Assembly (NCBI GenBank): GCA_905202255.1
Contig: CAJKRH010000016.1
Span: 1 to 39,305 of the forward strand
Direction of reading: 5' to 3'
Length of the DNA: 39,305 bases
Source: an uncultured Ruminococcus sp.
Lineage (GTDB): Bacteria; Bacillota; Clostridia; Oscillospirales; CAG-272
A model generated the notes under the pieces. The model saw only the letters and a program-made list of their open reading frames with translations, did not search any database and was not told the origin of the DNA. This document shows positions 16,861 to 25,636 of this stretch, piece after piece (the first letter of the stretch is position 1; each line of letters opens with the position of its first letter). Both the position numbers and the translations under genes were made by a program.

Positions 16861-17883
16861 ATGGGAAAATACTTAGTTAAAAGACTGCTGTATATCATAC
16901 TTGTATTCTTTATCCTTTCCCTTATGCTTTTTCTCATCTACAATATGCTGCCTATAGACAAGGCGGCGCAAACGGCAACCGAGGAAGTAAAGGCAAGCAA
17001 GGGCAAGCTCAATTACGATGAGCGGTATGAATTCTGGCAAAAGAAATACGGCACAAACGGTACAAAGCTCGAGCGCTACGGCAGATGGATAGGTATCTAT
17101 CCCTATGACGACGGCACCTTCAACGGTATACTTCAGGGCAATCTCGGCGATTCCGCTATATACAACAAGCCTGTTGCCGAGGTTATCAGGGAGCCGATGA
17201 AAAATACCATTTTCATAAATATTTTCGCTACTATCCTCGCGCTCGGCATAACTATACCGCTCGGTATTTTCTGCGCAGTGAAGCGCGGCTCAAAGCGCGA
17301 TGTCGCCGTTCAGGTGGGAACAGTCGTGGGCTACAGCCTGCCGACATTTATCATAGCCATAGTATTCATCTGGCTTTTTGCCGTCGTGCTCGGGTGGTTC
17401 CCCGTCTCGGGAATGATAACGGCAGGCAGTCTTGAGTGGACACCGTGGCGGCAGTTCTGGGACAAAATGTACCATCTCGCCCTGCCGCTGATAGTAATGA
17501 CCTTCTGCTCGCTCGGCGGTATGACAAGATATGTCCGTGCCTCCATGATTGAGGCGCTCTCGATGGACTGCATCAGAACAGCGAGAGCAAAAGGTCTGCG
17601 CGAGCGCGTTGTCATCTACAGTCATGCGTGGAGAAATGCGCTTCTCCCCGTGGTAACGCTCATCATAGGCTGGTTCCTCGGAATATTCAGCGGCTCTCTG
17701 ATGATAGAAAACATCTTTGCGCTCAACGGCATAGGCAGAACATATTTTCAGGCACTCACAAATAACGACAACGAAATAGTGCTTGCTCTTCAGATGTTCT
17801 ACATATTCATTTCTCTCGCGGGCAATCTCTTCATAGATATCATCTACGGTCTCGTAGACCCGCGTATCAGAGTCAATAAGTAA
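16861..17883 (+). CDS. oppB: Peptide-type ABC transporter permease OppB
   Basis: Inner-membrane permease of the importer, 340 residues, family BPD_transp_1. The first TM segment is at about 9-29. A periplasm-side loop of about 90 residues follows, then five further TM segments. The EAA loop that contacts the ATPase is visible (EALSMDCIRTARAKGLRERV, about 225-244). The C-terminus GLVDPRIRV is typical of OppB/DppB. The start is supported by CGGGAGGACACA just upstream of the ATG. The oppC start follows 15 nt after the stop. Confidence 0.95.
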   Translation: MGKYLVKRLLYIILVFFILSLMLFLIYNMLPIDKAAQTATEEVKASKGKLNYDERYEFWQKKYGTNGTKLERYGRWIGIYPYDDGTFNGILQGNLGDSAIYNKPVAEVIREPMKNTIFINIFATILALGITIPLGIFCAVKRGSKRDVAVQVGTVVGYSLPTFIIAIVFIWLFAVVLGWFPVSGMITAGSLEWTPWRQFWDKMYHLALPLIVMTFCSLGGMTRYVRASMIEALSMDCIRTARAKGLRERVVIYSHAWRNALLPVVTLIIGWFLGIFSGSLMIENIFALNGIGRTYFQALTNNDNEIVLALQMFYIFISLAGNLFIDIIYGLVDPRIRVNK

Positions 17884-17898
17884 AGGAGGCGGATTTAT

Positions 17899-19848
17899 AT
17901 GTCAAAGAATAACAAGCAGAAAGAAAATAAATCCGCTCGCGGCGGCTTCAAGATAGGTCGTTGGTTCTCGAGAATGTTCATGGGCGCGAGCAAGGAGCTT
18001 TCCGATAGCGAAATCTTCGCCGTGGAAAAGCTGGAGTCTCCCTCCAAGCTTGCAGTCAAGGCATTTTTCAGGCGTAAAATAGCGGTTGTTTCTCTCGTAG
18101 TGCTTATAGCTATGTTCATACTCGTTTTTGTCGGTCCGCTCTTTCTTCCGATGGATGTAAACTTCATTGATGCAAATCAGGCGAATATCGCTCCCAATAT
18201 GACAATGCGCAAGGTTCCGGCAGGCATGAAAAACAATATCGCGAGCATCTCCGGAACATCGCTTTTTTCCGTCGGCGTGAGCGAGGATAACAACATATAT
18301 TTATGGGGATATCCGAAAAATACGCTTTCAAAGGTTGACTATTCCGAGATTCCGGAAGAGCTGAAAGACGGCAAAACCTATATGGCTTCCGCAGGAAATG
18401 ACCATGTCATCGCGATAAGCACATCGGGCAAGCTCATCGGCTGGGGTGTAAATTCCCGCGGTCAGTACGGATATTTCAAAGGCAACAAGGACGACCCTGT
18501 AATCCAGTGTCCCGTGGACCTGATAGAAAACGGAGTCGAAGATGTCACCAAGGTCAGCCAGCTTGTCGCGGGCTATCAGGTGAGTGCTCTTGTATACGAC
18601 GGCAAGGTTTACATATGGGGTAATAAGAACGCCTGCCTCAATATGGCTGAGGTGGATGCGGGCAACTATACAAAAGTAAAGAAAGTCGCTCTGACAAACT
18701 ACTATGCTTTCCTGCTCATGGAGGACGGCACACTCGAATGTCCCGGCGGTATGCTCCGCCGCGAAACGGCAACCTCCTCAAGCGGCGACAAGGTAAGTCT
18801 CATGTCTTATCTGAACGGCAAAAAGATAGCCGATATCGCAACGACAAACGGATGCCTCGCGGTTCTTCTCGAAAACGGTGAAGTTCTCGTTCAGGGTGCG
18901 TCAAGATACGGCGAAAATGCCATAGCGGAAATTCCCGCAGGTGAAAAGCTTGTGGCTATCAGCGGCGGTGCTTTTCATTTCGTCGGCGTCACCGACGGCG
19001 GTCATGCATATGCATGGGGTTCAAATGACAAGGGGCAGCTCAAGGATATAAACGGCACGGAATGCTCTGCCGTTTACGCAGGTCCTTATCAGACATACCT
19101 TGCGGATTCCGACGGCAAGCTCATCAAGTCCTCCGGACTCAAGGGTTATCCTTTCGGAACAGACAACCTCGGCAGAGATACGCTGACGCGAATCATCCAC
19201 GGCGGTAAAATGACAATGACAATAGGCGCCATCGCGGTTATCATCTCGTCCGTCATCGCCATTATCGTCGGATGCCTCTCGGGCTATTTCGGCGGCTGGG
19301 TCGATATCCTCCTCATGCGTATCACGGAAATCTTCTCGGCTATCCCGTTCCTTCCCTTTGCAATGATGCTCTCGTATGTTCTCACATCGCGCCCCATCAG
19401 CGAAACATCGAGAATAATGATAATCATGGTAATCCTCGGTCTGCTCTCATGGACAGGTCTTGCGCGCATGATACGCGCTCAGGTGCTTGCCGAGAGAGAA
19501 AAGGAATTTGTCACGGCGGCAAAGGCAATGGGTGTAAAGGAGAGAATCATCGCTTTCCGCCATATTCTCCCGAATATCATATCGGTCATCATCGTCAGCA
19601 TGACGCTCGATTTCGCGGGCTGTCTGCTCACGGAATCCAGCCTTTCTTACCTCGGCTTCGGCGTTCAGCAGCCGCGACCCACATGGGGTAATATGCTCAA
19701 CGGCGCAAACAACTCTATAGTCATTCAGAATTACTGGTGGCAGTGGCTCTTCCCCGCTATATTCCTTGCAGTAGCCACTATCAGTATCAACATATTGGGC
19801 GACACTCTGAGGGATGTTCTCGACCCGAAGAGCAGCCAGGAAAAGTAA
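17899..19848 (+). CDS. oppC: OppC-type permease with an inserted RCC1-like seven-blade propeller
   Basis: A 649-residue permease, about twice the usual 300. Residues 1-90 hold the cytoplasmic tail and TM1 (about 61-84). Residues about 112-415 are not transporter sequence: they form seven repeats ending in hydrophobic-WG or similar strands (YLWGY 134-138, GWGVNSRGQYG 181-191, YIWGNKN 238-244, LECPG 279-283, VQGASRYGEN 331-340, AWGSNDKGQL 372-381, LIKSSG 408-413), as in RCC1-family beta-propellers. Normal OppC sequence resumes at PFGTDNLGRDTLTRIIHGG (418-436), followed by the remaining TM segments and the EAA loop (about 532-551). The frame is continuous, so this is an in-frame domain insertion. 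By family topology the insert lies outside the membrane, on the side of the binding protein. AAAGGAGG precedes the ATG. Confidence 0.92.
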   Translation: MSKNNKQKENKSARGGFKIGRWFSRMFMGASKELSDSEIFAVEKLESPSKLAVKAFFRRKIAVVSLVVLIAMFILVFVGPLFLPMDVNFIDANQANIAPNMTMRKVPAGMKNNIASISGTSLFSVGVSEDNNIYLWGYPKNTLSKVDYSEIPEELKDGKTYMASAGNDHVIAISTSGKLIGWGVNSRGQYGYFKGNKDDPVIQCPVDLIENGVEDVTKVSQLVAGYQVSALVYDGKVYIWGNKNACLNMAEVDAGNYTKVKKVALTNYYAFLLMEDGTLECPGGMLRRETATSSSGDKVSLMSYLNGKKIADIATTNGCLAVLLENGEVLVQGASRYGENAIAEIPAGEKLVAISGGAFHFVGVTDGGHAYAWGSNDKGQLKDINGTECSAVYAGPYQTYLADSDGKLIKSSGLKGYPFGTDNLGRDTLTRIIHGGKMTMTIGAIAVIISSVIAIIVGCLSGYFGGWVDILLMRITEIFSAIPFLPFAMMLSYVLTSRPISETSRIMIIMVILGLLSWTGLARMIRAQVLAEREKEFVTAAKAMGVKERIIAFRHILPNIISVIIVSMTLDFAGCLLTESSLSYLGFGVQQPRPTWGNMLNGANNSIVIQNYWWQWLFPAIFLAVATISINILGDTLRDVLDPKSSQEK

Positions 19849-19866
19849 CGGAGGTGAAAAAATAAT

Positions 19867-20898
19867 ATGTCACTACTCGAAGTAAAGCACCTTCATACAT
19901 ATTTCAAAACAAGAAAAGGCACCGTAAAGGCGGTAAACGATGTTTCCTACAGCCTTGAACCGGGAAAAACAATCGGTATAGTCGGCGAATCCGGCTCGGG
20001 CAAGAGCGTTTCCGCCATGAGTATACTCCGCCTGCTCGACGGAAACGGATATATCGCCGAGGGCGAAATACTTTTCGACGGCAAGGATTTGACAAAGCTC
20101 TCCGAGCAGCAGATGTACGACATCCGCGGAAATAAGATTTCCGTTATCTTCCAGGAGCCTATGACCTCGCTCAACCCTGTATTCACGATAGAGAGGCAGC
20201 TCTCCGAGCCTTTCATCATCCATCAGGGCAAGTCGAAAAAAGAAGCAAGAGAAGCGGCTCTCAAAATGCTCTATGATGTTCAGATTCCGAATCCCGAGGC
20301 GGTCATCAAGCAGTATCCGCATCAGCTTTCGGGCGGTATGAGACAGCGCGTCATGATAGCCATGGCGCTCGCCTGCAAGCCGAAAATACTCATTGCCGAT
20401 GAGCCTACCACGGCTCTCGATGTTACCATTCAGGCGCAGATTCTGCATCTCATGAACGAACTCCAGAGAGAAAACGGCACATCCATCATCTTCATCACGC
20501 ATGACCTCGGCGTCATCAACGAAATGGCAGACGATGTCGTCGTTATGTACTGCGGTCAGGTCGTGGAGCAGTCCTCGGCAAAGGTTATATTTGCCGACTG
20601 CAAAGTAAGCCATCCTTACACGGAGGGACTGATGTTCAGTATCCCCCGCATAGATAATATCACGCATAAACTCGAGCCTATCCCCGGCGTCGTGCCGCAT
20701 CCGCTGGCACTGCCGAAAGGATGCAAATTCGCTCCGAGATGCAAGTATGCGACAGCACGGTGCTTCGCCGAAGAGCCGGAGCTGAAAGAAGTTGTGGCGG
20801 GTCAGAAAATCCGTTGCTTCTATCCCGAAAAGGAGGTGAGAAGAAGTGCAGAACACACCGAAGAACACAGAAAAGCTCTTATCGATAACAAATCTTAA
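19867..20898 (+). CDS. oppD: Peptide-type ABC transporter ATP-binding protein OppD
   Basis: Cytoplasmic ATPase, 343 residues, the usual OppD length. Walker A GESGSGKS (40-47), Q-loop in VIFQEPMTSLNP, signature LSGGMRQR, Walker B LIADEPTTALD, then the switch histidine in FITHDLG. The C-terminal oligo_HPY extension has the Cys-bearing segment (CKFAPRCKYATARC) that can hold a 4Fe-4S cluster in this family. The ATG has AACGGAGGTG upstream. The 3' end overlaps the oppF start by 53 nt. Confidence 0.96.
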   Translation: MSLLEVKHLHTYFKTRKGTVKAVNDVSYSLEPGKTIGIVGESGSGKSVSAMSILRLLDGNGYIAEGEILFDGKDLTKLSEQQMYDIRGNKISVIFQEPMTSLNPVFTIERQLSEPFIIHQGKSKKEAREAALKMLYDVQIPNPEAVIKQYPHQLSGGMRQRVMIAMALACKPKILIADEPTTALDVTIQAQILHLMNELQRENGTSIIFITHDLGVINEMADDVVVMYCGQVVEQSSAKVIFADCKVSHPYTEGLMFSIPRIDNITHKLEPIPGVVPHPLALPKGCKFAPRCKYATARCFAEEPELKEVVAGQKIRCFYPEKEVRRSAEHTEEHRKALIDNKS

Positions 20899-22426
20899 GA
20901 AATACTTCCCTGTCGGCAAGTCAAGCATTTTCAAGAAAAATCAGCTTTATGTCCGTGCAAACGAGGAAATCACGCTCGATATCTACAAGGGCGAAACACT
21001 CGGCATAGTAGGTGAGTCCGGCTGCGGCAAATCGACGCTCGGCAGAGTAATTCTCCAGCTTTACGAACAGACCGCAGGCACTACGATGTTCTACGGCTAT
21101 ACGATAGCCGAGATTTCTCCCTCTTATGTAAGAGAAACCCTCTCCCATGCGGAAAAGTATGTGGCAAAGATTCACTCCGCTCATGCCAAGGCAGACGCGC
21201 TCACAAAAAAGTGCGATGCGCTCGGTGCAAACGCTTCGTTCTTCGACATTCAGGCAAAGAACCTCGCGATAGCCGACTATGAAACGGCGCTCTCCCATGT
21301 GGCAAAAATCCTCGGCGGCTTCGTCGCCAAGGATACAAAGGCAGGTGCGGCGCTCCTGCTCGAGCGCTCGAAAAGAGAGCACGAGATAGTTGAGCTTCAG
21401 AAGAGCCTCGCCGATATAAAGGAAGAAAACCCGAAAAAGAAAGCAAAAGCACCCGCAAAGATAGCGGCACTGGGCAAAAAGACCGAGATTATCGAAGCGA
21501 ACATCGCAAAATACGAAAAGGAAATTTCCGATGTCAGCGCAAAGATAAATGCACTCAAGAAAAGTCACACGGGCGATGCCGAATTTGCAAAATACGAGGC
21601 AATGCTGGATGACGGCATAGACCTCGCCAGACTCAAATATTCCGAGATGCGCCTGCTCCGCAAGGACCTGCAGATAATCTTCCAGGACCCGTATTCCTCG
21701 CTCAACCCGAGAATGACGATAGGGCAGATTATCGAAGAGGGTCTCGTGACCCACAAATATTACAAGCACGGTTCGCCGAAAATGAAGGAATATATCCTTG
21801 AGACAATGCGCCGTTGCGGCTTGCAGGACTACATGATGCACAGATATCCGCACCAGTTCTCGGGCGGTCAGCGTCAGCGTATCTCCATCGCGCGTGCGCT
21901 CGCCGTAAAGCCGAAATTCATCGTTTGCGATGAATGCGTATCCGCGCTCGATGTTTCCATCCAGTCGCAGATAATAAACCTGCTTCAGGAGCTGAAAGAA
22001 AAGGAAAACCTCACATATATGTTCATCTCGCATGACCTCTCCGTAGTAAGATATATTTCGGACAGAATCTGCGTTATGTACCTCGGCAATATAGTGGAGC
22101 TTGCAAGCGCGCAGACCATTTTTGAGGACCCGCGCCATCCATACACGGTAGCTCTTCTCTCCTCCATCCCGACAACGGATGTGGAAAGCCTGAAAAAGGA
22201 AAGAATCCTGCTCGAGGGTAATATCCCGAGCCCGATTAGACCTCCCGAGGGATGCAAATTCCATACGAGATGCTATATGGCTTGCGACAAGTGCAAGAGA
22301 GTTCCGCCTCCGCTGACAGAGGTTGAACCCGGGCATTTCGTAGCCTGCCATTTCCCCGAGAAAAAGCTGGATGAAAACGGCGATTATCTCTTCGATGTGC
22401 CGAAAACCTCGAAAAACGGCAGATAA
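20846..22426 (+). CDS. oppF: OppF-type ATP-binding protein with a large helical insertion
   Basis: The second importer ATPase, 526 residues against about 330 for a normal OppF. The start is GTG at 20846, behind AAGGAGGTG inside the oppD coding sequence, so translation is probably coupled. Walker A GESGCGKS lies at 56-63, but the Q-loop glutamine (IIFQDPYSSLNP) is only at about 280. Normal spacing is about 50 residues, so roughly 165 residues (about 95-262) are inserted. They are rich in Lys, Glu and Ala and have heptad-like stretches (EIVELQKSLADIKEENPKKK), so a coiled coil is likely. Signature FSGGQRQR and Walker B FIVCDECVSALD follow; the usual Pro after DE is Cys. A Cys-rich C-terminus of the oligo_HPY type is present. 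Confidence 0.93.
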   Translation: MQNTPKNTEKLLSITNLKKYFPVGKSSIFKKNQLYVRANEEITLDIYKGETLGIVGESGCGKSTLGRVILQLYEQTAGTTMFYGYTIAEISPSYVRETLSHAEKYVAKIHSAHAKADALTKKCDALGANASFFDIQAKNLAIADYETALSHVAKILGGFVAKDTKAGAALLLERSKREHEIVELQKSLADIKEENPKKKAKAPAKIAALGKKTEIIEANIAKYEKEISDVSAKINALKKSHTGDAEFAKYEAMLDDGIDLARLKYSEMRLLRKDLQIIFQDPYSSLNPRMTIGQIIEEGLVTHKYYKHGSPKMKEYILETMRRCGLQDYMMHRYPHQFSGGQRQRISIARALAVKPKFIVCDECVSALDVSIQSQIINLLQELKEKENLTYMFISHDLSVVRYISDRICVMYLGNIVELASAQTIFEDPRHPYTVALLSSIPTTDVESLKKERILLEGNIPSPIRPPEGCKFHTRCYMACDKCKRVPPPLTEVEPGHFVACHFPEKKLDENGDYLFDVPKTSKNGR

Positions 22427-22462
22427 AACCGTCGCCGCATCAGCATAAAACAAGGAGCCGAT

Positions 22463-22657
22463 ATGATTTGGAAGCGCATAAAAAAATCCTCCGGTGAACA
22501 GGAGGAAAAGTTCAAAGAGATGATGACAGAGGAAAAGGTCAGCTTCAAGGAGAAGCTGGCGATGGTTCTGTCGGGATATCTCGTTATAGTGTTGCCGTGT
22601 CTTTTGATTCTGACTCTCTTCGGGCTTTTAATGCTGTGGCTCTTCGGCGCACTTTAG
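22463..22657 (+). CDS. Small single-pass membrane protein at the end of the opp operon
   Basis: A 64-residue protein with a charged N-terminal half (1-31, Lys/Glu rich) and a C-terminal hydrophobic segment (about 34-62, LAMVLSGYLVIVLPCLLILT). An AAGGAG site precedes the ATG and the gene lies 36 nt after oppF, before the operon terminator, so it is co-transcribed. I do not recognise a family. A helper or stability subunit of the transporter is possible but unsupported. Confidence 0.65.
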   Translation: MIWKRIKKSSGEQEEKFKEMMTEEKVSFKEKLAMVLSGYLVIVLPCLLILTLFGLLMLWLFGAL

Positions 22658-22665
22658 TTAAACAA

Positions 22666-22703
22666 ACAACCGCTGTGCATAATGTTTTGTGCACGGCGGT
22701 TGT
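22666..22703. terminator. Convergent terminator between the opp operon and the minus-strand operon
   Basis: A 14-bp stem (22666-22679 with 22690-22703, one G-U pair), 10-nt loop. T-rich sequence follows on both sides, though neither run is long. It lies between convergent stops at 22657 and 22713. Confidence 0.7.
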
Positions 22704-22712
22704 CTTATTGTA

Positions 22713-23888
22713 TCAGAAATCAACCGTAAATTCCTCTGCCTCGGGCGACTCATAGATGTGCTCCTTACACTGGACGAGTGTAAGGCTTTTTTCTTCTGCG
22801 CCGAGCGCATTGTACATGGCGCATACACCTGCGGGCGGCGTTGTGTAATCGCCGAGTCCCGCGCGGATGACGGTTTTCATCTTCATATACGGCGCGCGGA
22901 GCGTGAGGTCAAAAAATCTTATCGCGCCGCCGAATTCGCCCCAACCGCAAAGTCTGCCTATACTTGCCGCGTTTATATCACAGAGCCACGGTACGAAAAT
23001 GTCAAGCAGGCTCACCTCGGGCACGAGATAAGCCGCGTGCATCGCCTGCACGGCACCCTGACTTCCGCCGCGGGAAATGAGATTTTTCCCATCCCACTCG
23101 GGCAGGGTCATGAGATAACGCAGAGCCTGAGCGGCGCGTATCATCATATATTTGAAGTAGCAGGTGTGCGGATTTTTGTTCTGCTCGCGGTCAAAGCCGT
23201 AGCCGCGAAGCCTGCCGTCGGAAAGCTCCGCATAATATTCATCGGGCATGGCATTCGGTATGCCGTGCGCATTCACGCAGAAAACCACTTCGTCATCAGA
23301 GAAATTGAACCATGCGCTCTTCACGCCGTAGCCCTGAAAAACAGCGCGGCAGGCGTGCTTTTTGCCGTCACGCGGTATGGTCAGTATTCCCGAAACGGGG
23401 ATTCCACCCGCGCAGGCAAGCCGCATATCGTAGATATCGTGATTCGGGTGCTCGGGGTCATCCGAAAGCTTTCGCTTCTCTATTTCCTGCGGCGGCACGG
23501 CATGAAGTTCCGTGCGGCAGCTCTGCCAGAAATCATCGTAGCCCTCGGGTTTTCCCGTCACGCCCGTTATCTTCTCCGGCTCATATCCCGCGCCGCCGTA
23601 GAGCTCATCGCATTCGGACAGCTTCTCGCCGTCCTCGCCGTAAGCCCACGCGCGGACATAGATAAATCCAGGGCGCTCAAGCTTTGCCCTCAGCGTGATA
23701 TGTCCGCTCTCGCCGCTTTCCTCGCCCGCGCTTTCGTAGCCGAAATCGGCTTTTATCTCCCATTTCAGCGTATGGCATGATGCGGGCTTACCCTCCTCGC
23801 GAAGATAAATATCAAAGGTCGCTTCCTCGCCGCAGCGGTAGCTGTAGGGCGCCTTGTCGGTTTTCATGTAAAAATATTTCTGTGCCAC
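22713..23888 (-). CDS. Acetylxylan esterase / cephalosporin-C deacetylase-type hydrolase (AXE1)
   Basis: A 391-residue alpha/beta hydrolase of the AXE1 type, which removes acetyl groups from xylo-oligosaccharides and similar acetylated sugars. The nucleophile is Ser276 in GGSQG (274-278), with candidate triad partners Asp347 (AGLGDYTTPP) and His377 (CKEHIY). An extra beta-rich N-terminal domain (about 1-100) precedes the catalytic domain, which begins near the segment KPEGYDDFW. No signal peptide is seen, so it acts in the cytoplasm. It starts 3 nt after the GH2 gene and is the last gene of the minus-strand operon. Natural substrate is not decided by sequence. Confidence 0.85.
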   Translation of the reverse strand: MAQKYFYMKTDKAPYSYRCGEEATFDIYLREEGKPASCHTLKWEIKADFGYESAGEESGESGHITLRAKLERPGFIYVRAWAYGEDGEKLSECDELYGGAGYEPEKITGVTGKPEGYDDFWQSCRTELHAVPPQEIEKRKLSDDPEHPNHDIYDMRLACAGGIPVSGILTIPRDGKKHACRAVFQGYGVKSAWFNFSDDEVVFCVNAHGIPNAMPDEYYAELSDGRLRGYGFDREQNKNPHTCYFKYMMIRAAQALRYLMTLPEWDGKNLISRGGSQGAVQAMHAAYLVPEVSLLDIFVPWLCDINAASIGRLCGWGEFGGAIRFFDLTLRAPYMKMKTVIRAGLGDYTTPPAGVCAMYNALGAEEKSLTLVQCKEHIYESPEAEEFTVDF

Positions 23889-23891
23889 GGT

Positions 23892-25616
23892 TTATTCCTT
23901 TTCTATCGCGGCGGGAGCACGCATAGCCTCCGCCATTCTGTCCATTGCCGCCTCGTCGAATTTCGGCGTGCGGTCATAATTATATATGCCGTTCTGCTCC
24001 TGCTCCACATCGTAGAGCTGAGTGTAGCAAACGCCGCAGATTCGCGGATTTGCCGCCATTATCTCCGCCATGGCGCAGTATCTTTCGAGATATTCGGCAA
24101 GCGTTTTCGGCGCGTCGCCATAGCCCCAGCCGCTCTCGTCGTTTGTCCAGCGGATGCCGCCGTATTCGCTTATCATATACGGCTCGCCGCGGTACTGCTG
24201 TCTGCCCGGGCGGTTTTCAAAAGCTTCTCCGTCCTCAAATTTGTCATATCTTCTGTGAAGCGCCGCTATATCCTGCTGATAGTCGTGTATATCATAGATG
24301 TCTGTCACCACATGGTAGTTTCCGCTTGTGTCTATGCAGGGGCGCATCGGGTCGAGGTGCTTTGTCGCCGTGTAGACATCGCGCAGGAGCGTGTCGTTTT
24401 GATGCCTGCCGTCGTGCGCGTCCCATGTCTCGTTAAAAGGGCACCAGCCGATAAGCGCAGGGTGATTATAGTCGCGCTCCATCGCCTCCGTCCATTCGGG
24501 AAGGAAATGACCGAGCATCCCCTCGGCTGTATGGTCGAAGCCCCAGTTTGCGTATTCGCCCCAGACGAGGAAGCCTGCCTTATCCGCCTCATAAAGGAAG
24601 CGGCGCTCGAAAACGCGCTGATGAAGCCTTGCGCCGTTGAATCCGAGTCGGCGCGCGCGCTCGATATCGCGCAGAAAATCGCCGTCGTCCGCGGCGGTGT
24701 AGATGCCGGCACCGTAATATCCTTGGTCAAGCACGAGCCGCTGATAAACCCGCTTGCCGTTTATGCGCAGGCAGGCGCCGTCCATCTCGATTTTTCTCAT
24801 GCCGAAATAGCTTTTTACCCGGTCGCATCCGCTCTCGGATGAGACGGTCACGGCAAGGTCATAGAGTGCGGGATTCTCGGGACTCCAGAGCGAAAGCTCG
24901 GAGAGCCCTATGCTTGTAGCTATATTGTCGCCGACGGTGCTCGCCTCTGCCTCGCCGACGCTTCTGCCGCCGAGAAAAGCCTCAAAGCGCACGCGCTTCT
25001 CCCCTTTTCCCGAGAGAAACGCATGGATATTCAGTCTCGCGCCGTCGGTATCGGGCGTGAGCCGCATGCCGCGAAGATATACCTCGGGAACCTCCTCGAG
25101 CCACACGGGAGCGTAGATTCCCGTGCATCGCGTATACATGCATCCGTAGGAAGCATATTTTTCGCTCTGCTTGCCGCTCGGCTGTGTCCTGTCTCTGGGG
25201 TCGCCCTCGCAAATGACGGTGATATCATTCTCTCCTGCGAGCGCGGCATCGGTTATATCAAAGGAAAACGGTGTATATCCGCCGACATGCATGCCGACGC
25301 TCCTGCCGTTTACAAAAACCTCTGTCTTATAATATGCCGCCTCGAAATTAAGCAGTATTCTCCTGCCGCGCTCGGGCGAAAGCATCAGCTTTTTCTTATA
25401 GACGCAGGCGTTCATAAAGTCGCGGTGCCCTATGCCCGAAAGCTCGCTCTCGGGGCAGAAAGGCACATTTATTTTCTTTTCAAGATGTGCCGCCTCGGGC
25501 ACACCGCGCTCGCGTGCGCTCTTTCCGAAATCAAAATCAAATTCCCACTCGCCGCAGAGATTCTGCCAGCTTTCGCGGACAAGCTCGGGGCGCGGATAGA
25601 GTTTTCTCTCTCCCAT
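23892..25616 (-). CDS. Glycoside hydrolase family 2 protein
   Basis: A 574-residue GH2 enzyme. The frame could start at a GTG at 25625, but the ATG at 25616 has AGGTG 6 nt upstream and is preferred. An N-terminal jelly-roll (about 1-170), an Ig-like domain and a TIM barrel are arranged in GH2 order. The acid/base glutamate is E396 (CPFNETWD) and the nucleophile is likely E484 (MISEYGG). GH2 members include beta-galactosidases, beta-glucuronidases and beta-mannosidases; the specificity is not evident. No signal peptide, so it would cleave imported oligosaccharides. It is co-transcribed with the AXE1-type esterase and the SDR gene. Confidence 0.92.
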   Translation of the reverse strand: MGERKLYPRPELVRESWQNLCGEWEFDFDFGKSARERGVPEAAHLEKKINVPFCPESELSGIGHRDFMNACVYKKKLMLSPERGRRILLNFEAAYYKTEVFVNGRSVGMHVGGYTPFSFDITDAALAGENDITVICEGDPRDRTQPSGKQSEKYASYGCMYTRCTGIYAPVWLEEVPEVYLRGMRLTPDTDGARLNIHAFLSGKGEKRVRFEAFLGGRSVGEAEASTVGDNIATSIGLSELSLWSPENPALYDLAVTVSSESGCDRVKSYFGMRKIEMDGACLRINGKRVYQRLVLDQGYYGAGIYTAADDGDFLRDIERARRLGFNGARLHQRVFERRFLYEADKAGFLVWGEYANWGFDHTAEGMLGHFLPEWTEAMERDYNHPALIGWCPFNETWDAHDGRHQNDTLLRDVYTATKHLDPMRPCIDTSGNYHVVTDIYDIHDYQQDIAALHRRYDKFEDGEAFENRPGRQQYRGEPYMISEYGGIRWTNDESGWGYGDAPKTLAEYLERYCAMAEIMAANPRICGVCYTQLYDVEQEQNGIYNYDRTPKFDEAAMDRMAEAMRAPAAIEKE

Positions 25617-25636
25617 TTTGTTCACCTCAGCGAAAA

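Noticed and set aside
20921..22453. 510-codon open frame antisense to oppF
   Set aside because: Shadow of oppF; unusual Cys/Phe/Arg content.
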